From NCBI RefSeq assembly GCF_052324685.1, contig NC_135211.1:12650913-12714912 (forward strand): DNA of 64,000 bases. The letters run 5' to 3'. This stretch comes from Brachyhypopomus gauderio (taxonomy: Eukaryota > Chordata > Actinopteri > Gymnotiformes > Hypopomidae). The notes below the pieces were generated by a model that was not told the DNA's origin, ran no database searches, and saw only the letters and a program-made list of their open reading frames with translations. Position numbers and translations under genes: made by a program. Positions 1-14,300 of this stretch are shown here, piece by piece (within the stretch, counting starts at the first letter, position 1; each line of letters begins with the position of its first letter).

Positions 1-2036
1 GTCTTTTGCTACTTCAGCAGTATACATGCATGCATTTCATACATGGCTACAATTTTTTAATCTCATATTTTACATTCTGACATCAACCTAATTGTACAGC
101 AACCACCACATCAGTTGAGTATTTGATTAGAATTTTTTTTTTACTTCATACGCAGATGGGTTTGAAAATATGCAAATGAGGAATTGTTTCAGCCTTGATA
201 AATTTTGGGGACAATTTAACTTAAATGGTTTTTAGTCCTTTTTATCAAAGCTGAGTAATGAAGACACATCAAAAAAACAATCAACATTTGTTCTAAAAGC
301 AAAAGTTATCTTAATCTTAAATACTACTGTACTTTATTTCCAAATGTTATATATATATATCGTCATGTTGTACTGAGTTGAACTACAATCAGACAAACAC
401 AAGCCCCGGCAAGGACGGTTATGTTGTTGCTATGACACCATGTGCTTTTTACTGACCCAACAAACTAAATGAAATCCCTCAACTGTGCTGAGTCCCTGGA
501 AAAGACTCATGTACTTGCTTTATTTATAGTTGGGGTTTCTCCCACTCTTGTGCTCATACACACAGTCTTACGCAGGTTTTACCATGCACACTTTATAGAA
601 ACCTCACACTATAATGGTCATAAGTCAAATGTTCCGTGTTTAGAATCATTTTCTATTGCTCATTCCTTTGGTTTTGACTTGGTCTCATGCTTTTTACACC
701 TGCATCCAGTTTATATTTTTCTTAGCCATATTTACAGTGAATTAAGTTAAAATAAATTATTTAAATCACTATAAAGTGCAGCTGAATTTAAATGAGAATT
801 TTCAGCAATTGGAAAACATTTAAAAATAACAATTACGACACCACTTTGCTCTCTGTAAAATCTAATAATAATTATTCAAAGTAACAATTAACTTTGTTAA
901 TGTACACCTCATACAGCATGTTAATGAACATTAGTAAACACTGACTTAACCTAATCATATAACTGAACCATACTCTTCACTTTTACACATAAGACAAAAA
1001 ACAACACGTCAGACAGAACTGAGACTATTTAATTCCTTCTTGGTTTGTGAGGTCCTTTTGATTTGATTAAAGGTATGTAGGCAAAAACTAAATCGAGTTC
1101 TGTAGATTCAGGTGCTTGATTCAGCATATGGAACATGTTTACATTTGAGCTATCTTTAAACAGCACAGGCATTTTTGCATTGTTGTTATTAGCTGAGCTG
1201 ACTTGTAGTGTGTTTCCGACCACACGACAGAAACGCGTTTAGAGTAGTGACCGCACAGCACTGGACTACTGGTAATTATGCTGTTTCTGTCAAAACTGCG
1301 AAAGACTGGCTGGCATTAGTGGTGTAATCAGCTTGTGAAGGGGCTGGTAACTTGATTAAAACCCAACGGTATGTGTACCGTGTGTGCATCTGTGGCTCAG
1401 CATGGGTGGGTGGGAGCGTGGGCTTGAGACAGAGAGGGAAAGAGAAATAAAGACCGTATATGTAGGTCAGAAGCTGTACGCAGAAGAAGAATGGTGCCTT
1501 CAGAAATCACATAGGGGTAGAGCAAACCAAACAGCGGGAGGAAATCATTTGAATTGTTTGTAGTGTTCAAAGGAGATGCTGGAGGTTTTAACAGAAAAAA
1601 GAGGTTTACTTGTGCTTTAATATGTCTAATTGCAAATTAAGGGGTCACATTTACTATTAGTGTCATCACTCAGCATGGTATTAAAAAGGGAATTGCAAAT
1701 AACATGAAATACTACCCAATGGACCAGAAGATTGCCAGGATATTTAATTCACAATCCAAAGCTTAAAGGGAGCAACTTGAAAATTTTCAAAAGTCAAAGG
1801 CACATCTTTCTAGTGTCTTTCTGTAGAATAACATGATCTGTAAAACCAGTGAATTGTTTAAACCAAGGACTGGGTTTTTTTTTTTTTTTTTTTTGCACAA
1901 ACGGGGAATATTAAATTATAGTATCAGGCAGAATATAGTCAAAGAGCATGGGGCTTGTTACTCTGAATAAACCACAGACAGCACTGCATCTGACCATTTG
2001 AGAGTAGAAGAGTGAACCTGGTGGGCCGAGCCAGAC
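1..2036. other. 3' flank and probable 3' UTR of map1a
   Basis: AT-rich sequence without a recognisable gene. It lies directly downstream of the map1a stop codon, so the part nearest 2036 is very probably 3' UTR. A minus-strand AATAAA (TTTATT at 333-338 on plus) could end a UTR of about 1.7 kb, but other AT-rich hexamers make this uncertain. There is a poly-T run near 1870-1893. Open frames at 469-750 and 1029-1223 show no family resemblance. Confidence 0.5.
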
Positions 2037-5000
2037 TTAGAACTCAATCTTGCAGGCAGGGAACGACTCGTCCTGCATGACCACGGTGCTGCTGCTGGCC
2101 AGCACCATGATGTTCAACTCCTGCTGCTTCTCATGGGTCTGCTGGTACCACTCCCTCATCACCTCCGTGTCATGGGTCGGGATCAGTGTCACCTGAAAAA
2201 AGCAAATTTTTAAGCAGATTTTAGCTAATGGGATGATACTGGATTTCAGTGAATGGAAGCAGCTGTCAATATATTGAAAGGAAAACAAATTTGATTCCTT
2301 ATATGAGATAATATGAAATAATAATCTGTATTATCTGAGCCACTCACTTTCAACTCTGCAATCTGGCTATACAAATGCCCAATTAATTGGTGTCTTCTGC
2401 ACCTTCATTGCTAGGACTCCCTAATTAGCAAGTAACTAGTAAGGTGCTACCTGTAGATTGGACCCCCACTGTGCCTTTCCCTCCAGCAAAGCATCCAGGA
2501 CAACGCGGCTTGGCTCTCCGCTGCTGGAGTCATTTCCACTCACAACGTAATAGGCGGAGCGCACGCGTTTGAAGAACTCCTGGTCGACATTTTTAGCACT
2601 GCAGTGGTTTGGAATGTAGGCCAGGTCCACATAGATGGGGGGACCAGGGGGCACAGCAGAACTGGATTTTGCTGAGCTTGAACCTGTTGGAAACAACTGC
2701 TTCATTAAAATCCAGTTTTAATCAGCACTCTGTGAGCTACAATTCATATTACTGAAACCTTAGCTGTATGCTGCCTAGAATACTATACGATAAACACAAC
2801 TTGCATTAGTTTGGCAGAAGCAATTACTGACAAAAATCTGTTCTGCATCTATATCAAATGCACAGCTCAAGTATACATAAAACAAATACCTGAAACACTT
2901 TTAATGCCGTTGACAAGTCCCCTGCCAGTGTTGTGACTTGACCTGGACAGATCATCCTCTACATCCTTCTTCTTCAGCGAGGCGGTCCGAGGAGAAGAGT
3001 CCTTTGAGGGGGACCGCTTGTGTCTGGCGTCGGCTTTCCTAGCAGGAGACTTTGACTTGCTTGATTTACGCAAGCTCTTTGTCTTTGGGTCTTTCTTTAG
3101 AGATTTGTCCGTTAGGCTGGCGAGTGCCTCGGGGTCTACCATACACACGTCAGGATGTGGTGGGTAAGGGGCTGGGTCCATCATCGGTGAGGGCAGCGGA
3201 TCATGGTTCTTCTCTGAAGATCTGGAAGAGTAGTGTTTGCCACCATAGGCAACAGATGACTTATCCATGGGGAGATAATCGCCGTCCTCATCAGATTCCG
3301 CGTTTCCTTCCGCTGTGTTGGAAGGTGGGACATCAGAATCCGTCTGCGAGGGCAGCGATTCGCTGACGGAGGTTGGGGGCGTGTCCTCTCCCGTCGGGCC
3401 AAACCCTGCGGCCATGGCCCCGGAGAGGTGGTGTGACTCGCTGTCTTCCCTGTGAGAGTGACGTTGAGGCTGGCTGTGGGATCTTGTCTTGCCCGATGGC
3501 TGCTGCTGTTCCGTGTCCTGGCTTCTCTCCTCCTCTTCGTCCTCATCGCTGGAGAGCTGGCGAAGGCATGGGTTGATGAATGACGGAGACATGTCTCCCT
3601 TCCTCTGCTTGTACTCGGAGGATGAATAACCTGGAGATGTGGAGGAGGAGAAGGGACCGCCCCCCACGCACAAATCAGGCTGCTGATCCGTCTCATCAGG
3701 CCTGCTCTGTTCCTCTTTATAGTAAGAAGGGAAGGATTTGTCTGCAGAAGTGAGGGAAAGAGGACGAGGCGGATGCTCGGGCTCCGTCTCCTCCTCTTCC
3801 TCATACTCATCCTCGTGGCGGTAGTGTGGAGGTGAAGCTCCTGGGAACATGCCTCTTTGCTGCTGCATCTCCCATTCAAACGGACTCCTTAACTTGCAGG
3901 CTTCAGATTCCTTGCTTTTCACTTCAGGTTTTGACAGGCTTGGTGTTACACTGGTGGCTCCGACAATGGAGTCTGGTGCCAGCGACGTGCTAACCTCTGC
4001 AGGGCCATTGGCAGCATCAGGTTTAGCTGGCTGCGGAACTGAAGAAATATATGTCAGCATGCCTGGAAGTGTGGCTACCGTACTGGCAGATGAGTCCACT
4101 GTGAGTTTTTCAGTCAAGGAAAACAGATCTTTCTTTTCCGCTTGGGCTGCGAACGCAGGTCTTTGGTATTGCAGTGTGTCCTTTTCAGTTTCACACATGT
4201 AGTCTTCCTCCTCTTCACTGCTCTCTGTGTCTTCGTTATATTGTTTCTTGGTTGCGTCATCACAAGGTGTCGATGCAGCACCGAACAAATCTTTCGTTAT
4301 GAAGTCCTTTTCTGCAGACTTGGATATATGATAAGGTCCAGCGGCACCGTATTCTGACTGCAAACTCGACTCGTTCCCCCATTCTGGTTTGTAAAAGCAT
4401 GCCCCCTGGGGCCCCTTGTCCAAGGCACCACTCGCCGAGCTGCCGAGTTCTCCTCTCTTGTCATCTGCAGTGGCAACTGACTGAGCAGGGAAAGGTTTGA
4501 TCTCCTCAAAAGGTGAAAACGGCGAAAACCTTGCGAGGCTGGAGTTTGACTCTGTCGTAGTTGCAGCAGGAGTGAGTTTTTCTGACACCTCCAGATACTC
4601 ATCTTTAACGAGCCCACCAGAACTCGAGAACGGTGAATCCATTACTAGGGAGTGCTCATCTTTAAAGGAAGAGTATTCATATCCAGCACTGGCAGGGGTC
4701 TCCAGCTCGTCTCCAAACTGGCGGCTGGCAGACAGCGATGCAGAAGCGGAGGAAGAGTGGCTATAGGAGGAAGAGGAGGAGTATGCCGTAACTGATGTAG
4801 TTGCATAGGTGAAGCCTGGTGAAACAGAATCTCCTGGCTTTTTAGACAAGATGTCTGGTGTTTGTTGCTTCTCAAACTCGAGATCTTTGTGATCACGGTG
4901 ATCTTGATCTTCTTTTGATTTTGCAGACAGGGGTAAGTAAGGCTGATCGTAGATATTGTCTTTCTTGGATTTGTCCTCCAACTGACTAGATGAAAAAGAA

Positions 5001-8000
5001 TCTTTCTCATCACCATAAGAATATTCATAACCAGAGGCATATTCTGCTACATGGCTTCCAGACAGTAGTGATGAGGGTTCACCTTTAGTCATTTTGAATG
5101 GCTCTTCTACTGTCTTGTGACCTATTGTGGGTTCAAATGAAGCAGAAATTGGGGGTTTACCATAACTATCAAAGCCAAGTGTGTACTCCTGTTTGGTATC
5201 CTTCTTTTCCTCCTTAAAATCAGAAGGTGCCGTGCTGGTGGTGGTACCACAGAATGAGCTTAAAGCTTCCTCCAGTCTGTCTTTGACACCCTTCTCCATG
5301 CCACTATCACCAACACGCCTTGTGTACATGTCGTCATCATCGTCCTCATCTTCGTCATCTTCGTCGTCTTCTTCATCATCCTCCTCTCCGTGTGCCAACA
5401 TGTTCAAGTCTCCCACCGTTGCTCCTTTCACATCACGCAAAGACTGAGCCACCATGGAACCGCCACTCTTTACGGAGTAGCCTGAAGTGATGAGATCATC
5501 CAGATAATCGCTCAGCGGAGCAGCTTCTGTCTCTCCACTGGCAGTAGGCTTATCAAACGTAACAGAAATGCAGTCTCTCTCTGTTGAGAAAGGATGTGAG
5601 GATTTTTCTGTTGTTTCCTGTTCAGTTTTAGTCAGGCTGTCTGTGGGTTTTTCTTCTAAAATGTCATGCCCATACAGGGGTTTTGTTTCACTGTGTGATG
5701 AAAACACTTCCTTGAGATGAGATTCTTCAAAACCTGATGTCTTTGTAGTTTCCATAAACATAAATGTGGAATCTTTTTTCTCCGATTCCTTCAGGAAACT
5801 ATCACTTTCATCAAATTTGCCACTGAGGTCCTTTGGTAAATTAGGGGAGGAGGAATCAACTGAACTAGATTTACTATCATATACATCAGAATATGTAAAA
5901 CTTTTCCCTACATAAGGTGTATCTTGTCTTACTTCCCGCACATACCCTTCCTTGGGACCCTTTTCATGCTCGGGAAAAGAATATAAGTTAAAGTGGACAC
6001 TTTTATCACCATCTTTGGAGGTCACTGTTGTGTCATCTCTCTCCATGAATGACACATTCGTTCCACCATGACCTATTGACCCTGGATCTAACTTGCCCTG
6101 AGGCGCTTGTACACTAGAGTAAGTGCAATCTTCAGCCTCGCTCTCTTCCTCCTCTTCAGAGCTGAGTATCTTGGTTTTGTGCTCCTTCTCTAAGTAGGTC
6201 ATGGCATCTTGTTTATCCTTCTTATCCTCCCCCTCTTTTCCAAACGGTCTCTCCTCTTTTAGGGTCTCCGGGGGCTCACAAGTGTCATCTTCATCAAGGA
6301 ATGTGCTTTCTCTCTCTTCTTTGTATTTAGTTTTACTGGAGGTCTTGAAATCCCCCTTTCCATAATAATCATCTTCCTCTTCTTCTTCTTCTTCCTCCTC
6401 CTCCTCCTCTTCTTCTTCTTCACCCGAGTCATCAAATGTTGCCCGTGTGCTTGAAAGGCCACTTTTGAAAGGGTCACTTTCAGCCTCCAATATTTTTACA
6501 GAGGTTGTCGTTTTAATAGCATCACCTAATGCAACATTTTCATATTTTGGAAACGTTTCAGTGTCCCACGTGTCTTTCTCCATTTTATCCTCTTTCTCCG
6601 TAGGTAAGAACTTCTGTACCTTCTCCTCAGTAGGGGAGTAGCTACTGCTAGTAGGGCCTGACTGTGTAGGTGAAGCCACTCTCATTGTGCTCAACGTGCT
6701 ATCATCTGGACTTGGGCATCGTTCTTCCAGATCTGAAGCACTGCTCATCTCTCGTGTGCTGGAGAAGTAAGGTGTAGCGGATAGAGGTTTCTCGTCATTT
6801 TCAGATTTGGTCTCAAGCTGGGAAAGAGAGGCCACTTCCTCCTTCACTTGTGGGACGGCAGGTGAGAAGAGGGATCCCATTGTGGATGGGGATTTGTCGA
6901 GATCTCGATCTTTGCCTTGCATGGCAGCGGACGCGTAACCTTCATGGAGTTTTCCGAGAGGCATGTCGACATTGGGTGTCTGATCTTCGTCGTCCTCTTC
7001 ATCGTCCTCGTCGTCTTCGTGTGTCTGTACACTGGGCTTACTGGTACTTTCCAGCTCTGGAGCAACGGGTTGATACTCTTCTGACGGAGGTGACTTGAAG
7101 CATTTGTCCTCCTCTAAAGATGATGTTGGAGAGATTGTGCCAGCAGAATGCAAGTATTCTTTTCCTTCTGTGTGATTGGGTGATGGCACGCTGTTCACCG
7201 TGTCTAAGAGTAAGGAGGTTTTTCCTGTTTCCTCAGTGGGAGGTGCTGTCACAGATGCAATAGAGTGATCTTCAGTAGCAGATGTAGTGAAAGAGGATAA
7301 TTTATCATACTCCGTAATGGAGGTGGCTGAAGATATATGTTCCTCTTCGGCTAGAGGTGCAGCAATGGCATTCGTGGTGAAACCTGAAACTGGCTCTTGA
7401 CCCACGCTGCTTCCCTTCGCAGTTAAATCAGCTCCAACTGAAATGGTTGCAGGTTTCATCTCTTTCATGCCATGGACAGAGGCGAAGGTGCCAGGTTCAT
7501 CAGGGACAGAAATATCATGAGAGCCAACATCATAGCGGAGATGAGGGATCCTGTCTTCTGTTTCTTCGTGGATCTCCTCATCAGAAATGGTTTGTTCAGT
7601 CTCCGAGTATCCAGGAATTGTCTCATCTTGGATGAAAGAGACATGCTCGGTGGCACCAGCAGGTTTGACGGGTTTAGCGTCACTCTGCTTGCCATCCCAA
7701 CCCTTACCAAGTTTTTCTTTTTTGGCCTCCTCTGACTTGTATTTCAGCTCTTCCATGTGAACAGTGTCCTCTGCTTCCTCTAGCTCAGCTTTCTCAATAA
7801 CGTCTTCTTCCTCCTCACTGTCACTCTTTTTAATTTTTTTCCCAAAATCCTCTTCTTCATCCTTCACGTCCTGCCACTTTTTGTCATCCACTTTTCCTGT
7901 GACATCTGAAATTTTAGCCACGTTTGTGTCTTTGCTGCGTTCCTCCCCGTGGTCAAAATCTGTATAAGCAGCATCTTCAAGTTGGTCTCCTGTTTTTGTC

Positions 8001-11000
8001 AGGGATGTGGTTTTTCCTCCATATGGTTGCTTTACATCACAGGATTCAGTCTCAATGTCAGTAGTGATTATGCCTTCATCGTCAGGAGACTCCGTATGAG
8101 GAACTCTCGTGTCTGGACATGTTGGGGCCTGAAGAACTGCAGGTGTTCCGCTTTCTGTAGGTGCTTCAAGTTCCTCTTGTCTTAATGTTTCAAAATCCTT
8201 GGTAAGATCCTCTGGGGAGGAGACCAGAGATCTCTCATTTTCTTGTTTCTCTTTTGAGACCTTTTGAGCAGCAGGTCTGTTTTCTTGTTCTTTGACTGCT
8301 TTCGTTTTTTCTGTCTTAGGCTTAGTTTGAACCTTTGCTTTGTTCAGGGTCTTTCTGACCTCAGGTGTGAAGGGCTTTAAGTCGGGTTTGGTGATTTTCC
8401 TTAACTCCGGCCTACTTGTATCTGCCTTCTTATCGTCCTTCATTTTGGATTCTTTATTGTCATATTTCTTAACTGATTCATGTTTTTTCGTGTCTTTCTT
8501 TTCTTTAATTTCCTTCTTCTCTTTATCTTTCTTTTCTTCCATTTTTGATGTCTTTTCCTTGATATGTTTCTTAGGAGATTTCTCTTTCAGCAGTTTCTTT
8601 TTCTCTAGCTTTACTGTATCAGTTGAATCTACACTGGCTTTCATTGGTTTGGGAGTTTTAACACTTTCCTTCAACTTCTTTGGCTTCTTTTCAACTTTGT
8701 TCTCCTTTACTGAATCACTCTTTGATTCAATATCCTCATTTGCTTCTCTCTTACTTGCTTTAGTAGTAGCGTGCATTTTCGGTGAAGATTTCAAGCTCTC
8801 CTTGCTGTCAGTCCTTGGTTTGAGTTTGGTTTGTTTGATAACCGGAGGGGGCGCTCCAGATGATATGTCTTTCTGAGTAGCAACTGGATAACGCAAGAAA
8901 TCAAGATGTCGCAGTTTTTCCAGTCCCTCTAAAATTTTGTTTTGTGGAGCATTTCCAGGAAACAGCACCCTCACTATTTTTTCTTTGGGGCTGGCAGGAA
9001 CCCAGACAACCAAGGCGGTTATAGATGTGAGGTATGGCACAGAAATTTCTCCTTCTTTACCATTGGCCATGATGATGCCAGTCTTAGCTTTGCTGTTACC
9101 CGCCCACTTCTGCATGAAAAACTGCATCTCCTTACTTTCCTTGATGGGGTTTAGAATGTACATGTCTAGTTTGCCGACACCCAGCTTGTGAAAAAGCGTG
9201 ACGGGCTCAATTGTGTTGCTAACAACACGATAGAGAGGTTCGGGACTGATGCCCAATTTGCTCAGATACTGCAAGGTCAGGGAAGCCTCCTCAATGCTTC
9301 TTTTGACCTTCAGAGTCGACTCGGGCGTCTTCAGCTTGTCGGGAACGTTGAAAAACACCACACCAAGCTCGGGAGAGATCAGGTTTTTCGTCCATTCTCC
9401 GTATGCATTTGAACCATGGGTCTGCTCCTCCTGCTGCTCTGCAATTTTCCTCTGCAACAGCCCATTTATCCCAGACAGATTGTCTGCTCCGATGTGGGTA
9501 AGAAGAACAGAATCTATCCGATCCAAGTGCCGCACCAGTTTCCAAAAGCAAGACTTCCGGTCCGAACCGCCATCAATCAAAATGTTGAAGCCATTGACGG
9601 CAAACAGGGCCGAGTCACCCCTGCCCCCGGGGAAGATGTAGCAGCAGGGTTTGGACAGCTTCAAGAAGCCTCCTGAGGCGGGCGGCTCCAGCAGCTCAAA
9701 GGGGGAGGGGACGTCCACGGTCTCCGAGACGTACTCCGTAAACTCTGTCACTCCCTCCATCTCGGGCAGTACAGGGTCAGGGTTCAGTCTGTAGTCCAGC
9801 ACGCAGTGCTCCTGGTCGAGCCCCAGGGAGCTCCAGGCCCCCTCTCCCGCACAGCACACAGTCAGACTCACTCGCTCGTCCGGACTTGACTGGCTCAAGA
9901 GATCTTTAATCTACAAAAAGGGGGGAAAAAAAGTGGAAACCATTAAACATAAATTACTTCTCTATATTTTTAAATAATTCAGCATGATGTACTATGCATG
10001 TTGATGTAAGATTCTTAATAACAGAATTTGTGGTAGCATAATACATGCTTACTCTTTGACTTGTGATGATGTCAGTGAATTTCTTCCAGCCAAAAGCACC
10101 ACGTTGTAGGAGAATGTCACCACCTTGTTCAGTGCTCTGACCACTTAGGACCAATAACTTGTGTTTGGCTGAGTCACAGAGCAGCGTTCTGATCTGATTG
10201 AGAGGGAAACACGATACAGTTGTTGTTGTTTTGTTCCAGACACCCACAAGTTAACATCCTGTAAAACTGTCTGTAAAAATATATATACCATTACCTCTAT
10301 GGCAATATTTTCCTCACATGGATTCACTAACACAACTGTTTCAAGGACATCACTCTTGTATTGCAGAGTCCTTTGTCCTGCACAAGGAAAAATATGAAAC
10401 GTACAGTTGTAAGAAGATATTTCATTAAAGATAAAGGATATATAAAGGCCATTCATTTACTGCTACAGAAAACTGGCATACTAAAAAAACAGGCATATTA
10501 CAGCCAGGACCATTTAATCAGCTTTTCACACTGAAAATAAAAGGGAAGAGAATGTGTTTGCATTCCATTTATACAACTGCAGTTTGTCTTGAAGATACAA
10601 CAGGTGACGTGAAAAACCTCTCTAATCCGAGAAAGAAATAAAAACAATCTCTTAAATTCCATGCAACCAAAACAACATAGCAAAGCTCTTGCAAGAGAAT
10701 CCATTGGCTGTTGCCATGGGGACGGAGAGCTAGCGATTGCCGCTAGCCGCGTTACACTGACCCAGTCTTGGAGCTGCGCGACGCATTGCAGCATTTCTTC
10801 GAGAGGGAGGGGGGAAGGAGGAAAAGGCCCCTCCCTTCTGTTGCATATGAAAATGCAAAGCATTGCACTAGAACAAGAGCCTCATGCGGAGAATTTCAGG
10901 TGCCACATCATGCTATATTAGGCATAAATCTCTCAGTGGGGCTGAGTAAAGGCTTGAGGAATATATCAGCTTGTTTGGTGGGGTGTGGGTGATTTCCACT

Positions 11001-11246
11001 GCAGTCAGGGAGGTGCAACAGTGCTGGGACCTAAATAACACGCAGACGATCTGCTAGGACTTTTTCTCACTTTTAGGCAGACTAACACACAGATGCATGT
11101 CTGATGCATTTGTTAAAGCTTACATAATGTGCATTTCAACATACAGAATGTTGCTTTGTGAACCTGTACAATGGAAGCATGGCTAAAGAGTCATAAATGA
11201 CTCTAAATAAAATAAAAAGTCTATAATAAGTCTATAATAATAATAA

Positions 11247-11323
<77 letters not shown>

Positions 11324-14300
11324 AAAAAAGATCACACATTTTTGGATGCACCCTTTTTATTGCTTACAATTAGCCTGTCTACAAGTGCAACAAATGACCA
11401 TGTACTATGTACACCACTGACGACGAGACACTACGCTCTCATGCCACAGTCAGTGGCTGCCTGTAAGCTCTGTGCAGTACACAAAAGAAGCAAGAGGGAA
11501 CTGTCCTGTGGGACTTTTTTATTCAAGCTTTTAATTGCATCATCTTTGGTCAGGAGTTCTTTTCCAAAAAAAGATCCCTTGAGGGAAAGCAGGTATATCA
11601 AAGAAAAGGATTAAAGGCTTTCTTGAGTAACATGGGGCTCTCTCTTCATATTTTAAACAACAGTTTTATGTTTTAAAGAAAAGTTTAATTAAACGAAGTT
11701 TAACATCTTCAATCTGAAATGAAGACAAAAGCTATTTTCGGCGGAGAAGATGAGATTAGAGGTAATTTGTCATACACGACCTTCAAATGCACTTCCAGAG
11801 AGAAAACCAAGCACGGCTTATGGAATGACAAAGGAAACAGCAGGATCCCCAGTGCACATTCAGACAGGGCCTAGTGCAAAGTCACCTTATAGCAGGACGT
11901 TCCCTGATAATGCAGGACCAGAGGAGGGGATTCCAGTACGATAGTAACGTAGGCGCTATTGTTCATATTTAATTCCAAACATAACATTTCCACATGCACA
12001 AGTAACACTTACATGATCGTATTTGCAGTAAACACATGAGAACCAATTAACTCCTTTCTCGGTGCTACTCTTAATATAGAGCACTGCTTTCCAGATGGAG
12101 CATGTCAGCCTGACAATGAGGGCAATGAGATGCATATATACCCCACAGCATAAAACACTTCCTCTCTGCACAGAGGATTACTGCACAGGATTGCATAATA
12201 CATAGGAACTGACAGTTAACCTAGAGTCTGGGTCATTTAAACTTATTGGGCCAATGTATGCTCTCCCAAGTGCATTAATATGGAAGGAAAGAACTCCTTT
12301 GGAAATAAGGGAGGGTTCGGATCAACACAGCAACCAAGTCTCTGCACTAAACCCTTTGAAGTAAACTTATATTGCTATGGGCTATTTGTAATTCCCCGGC
12401 GTGACAGACTCTGCTATTAAAAGATGAAGGATAATGTTTGTTTGACACTAAGCCGTCTGTGGACCTTGTTTGAGGTTGCTGACAAATGTGAACTGACACA
12501 TTTCAGCAATTCGGACCAGATTCATCAGAATTTAGTTTAGATTACCTGCCAAGAGAAATGAGGATGTGAATCTTCAGGTAATTTATTCGGTTCCAGCTTT
12601 GATTGGTGATTAAATGCCTGCAATGGTTTGCCACAGAAGTTTGACAGTTACTGTAGGTACAGTCATGTTGCCATCTGTATAGCTGTCTTATGAGCCTGCT
12701 GCTTCCTGAAGTGTCTGAGTGTTTTATTTAAATTCTTTCTCTGATATGATCAGCGTTGAATTCTGCAGACTAATCAATGATTTAGAAACATCCCACATCT
12801 GTTTGGAAATTAAAGGCTAATCCTCTTTAGAAATCCCAACAAACACTTCATAAGTCAACAAACAGTGACATTAAGTATGTGTTTACATTTTTTATTTTGT
12901 GGTGGCTGAGCGACACCTTCAACCGCAAATGTAATGTTAAACGCTCAATCAATGCACTGAGGTGAAACCATGTCAGTATTGTCTGCTAATTAAATATTAA
13001 GGCATGATGGTATTGTTCCATCTTCAGATAAATTGCTGTTCAGAACAAGACATACACAGAAAGGATCTATTATGTAATTTTGCAGTTTATGTCATCCTTT
13101 TCTGGCATAGCAGCTGGTCAGTAAAACAGGTTGTGAGTATATTCAGACTATGCTTGAAATTATGTACTTTTTTTTTTTACTAAAAAGTGCCATTTCCACA
13201 AACCAAAATAATGAACATAAGTTGACATAAGATTTTAGTAGTATTTTAGATAGGGATCTGTTGTAAGGAAATTGCATAATTTTAATCATGCCAAATGATG
13301 AACGTTAGCTTTCACAACTTCTAATGGTAGCTTCAACTTCTAATGGTAGCTTCGGTACTTCTCCAAACCAAAATATCGATATTGGCTTTATTTTTGGATC
13401 GCATTTGAGATCAGAGAAAAAAAAAAACACCTTAATTTAAAACTGTTCCTGTACCATGACTGATTGCTATGACAACATTTGAATAATCCATGAGCAGAAC
13501 GGAAAAGATAATAGTTGTGGTAAAAATGAATGTTCTCTCTGTGCTAGGCACATGAGGCGTACTAATCACATCAATGTCAGTTTATCTGCTTCTTGTCCAT
13601 CACCACAATATTACTTAATGTTGTAGCCATGGACGTAATTTTGATTTCAAAAGTGGGGGGGGACATGGATTCGTCGCTATTTAAATATTTGGTTTTAACC
13701 GTAAAAACTGGGGGGGGACCAAAACCGGCTTTTGAAAAAGTGGGGGGGACATGTCCCCCCCGTCCCCCCCCCCCCAAATTACGTCCGTGGTTGTAGCACA
13801 GAGAAAGAAGACATAGTCGAGAACAGAAGCAGTCTGTGCCAGTTTTACATAGTTCTCTATAGTTGATGAGTTACTGAATACAGGTAGCATCCATCTTTTA
13901 TCCTCTTAAGGCCTCTTAATCACATCCATGCCAATGAAATCCTGTTCCACCACCCAGGACCGTTCCAAAATGGGTTCATGTTAATGAAACGGCTTGTTAA
14001 TGAGAACAGTTGAGAACAGAACCCTCCTAAAAACTAACAAAGCAACAACAACAAAAACAGGGTATTAGTTCTGTTCGCTACGCTTCTTTTTAAAATGTAA
14101 TGGATCCATTATAACCAACAAGCAAATGAGTATTGAGTGATACTCAAGACCGTCCTAATGGTGCTTTCAAGCACAATAAATGACTAACCAGAACAAGCTG
14201 CATCAAGTGAAGGAGAGCCCTTACCGGCACATGATACGTCCACACACTGTAAGGCCAGCCATCAGATACTGGTACTCTTTTACTTAGAACTAAATATGCG

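Noticed and set aside
3052..9676. Many plus-strand and alternate-frame ORFs opposite the map1a large exon
   Set aside because: Shadows of the low-complexity Glu/Ser/Lys-rich coding sequence on the minus strand.
2867..9898. Identification as MAP1B
   Set aside because: C-terminal and N-terminal block residues (DLAYIPNHC, GRGLVNGIKS, IGADNLSGINGLLQRK) and the tp53bp1 neighbour fit MAP1A better.
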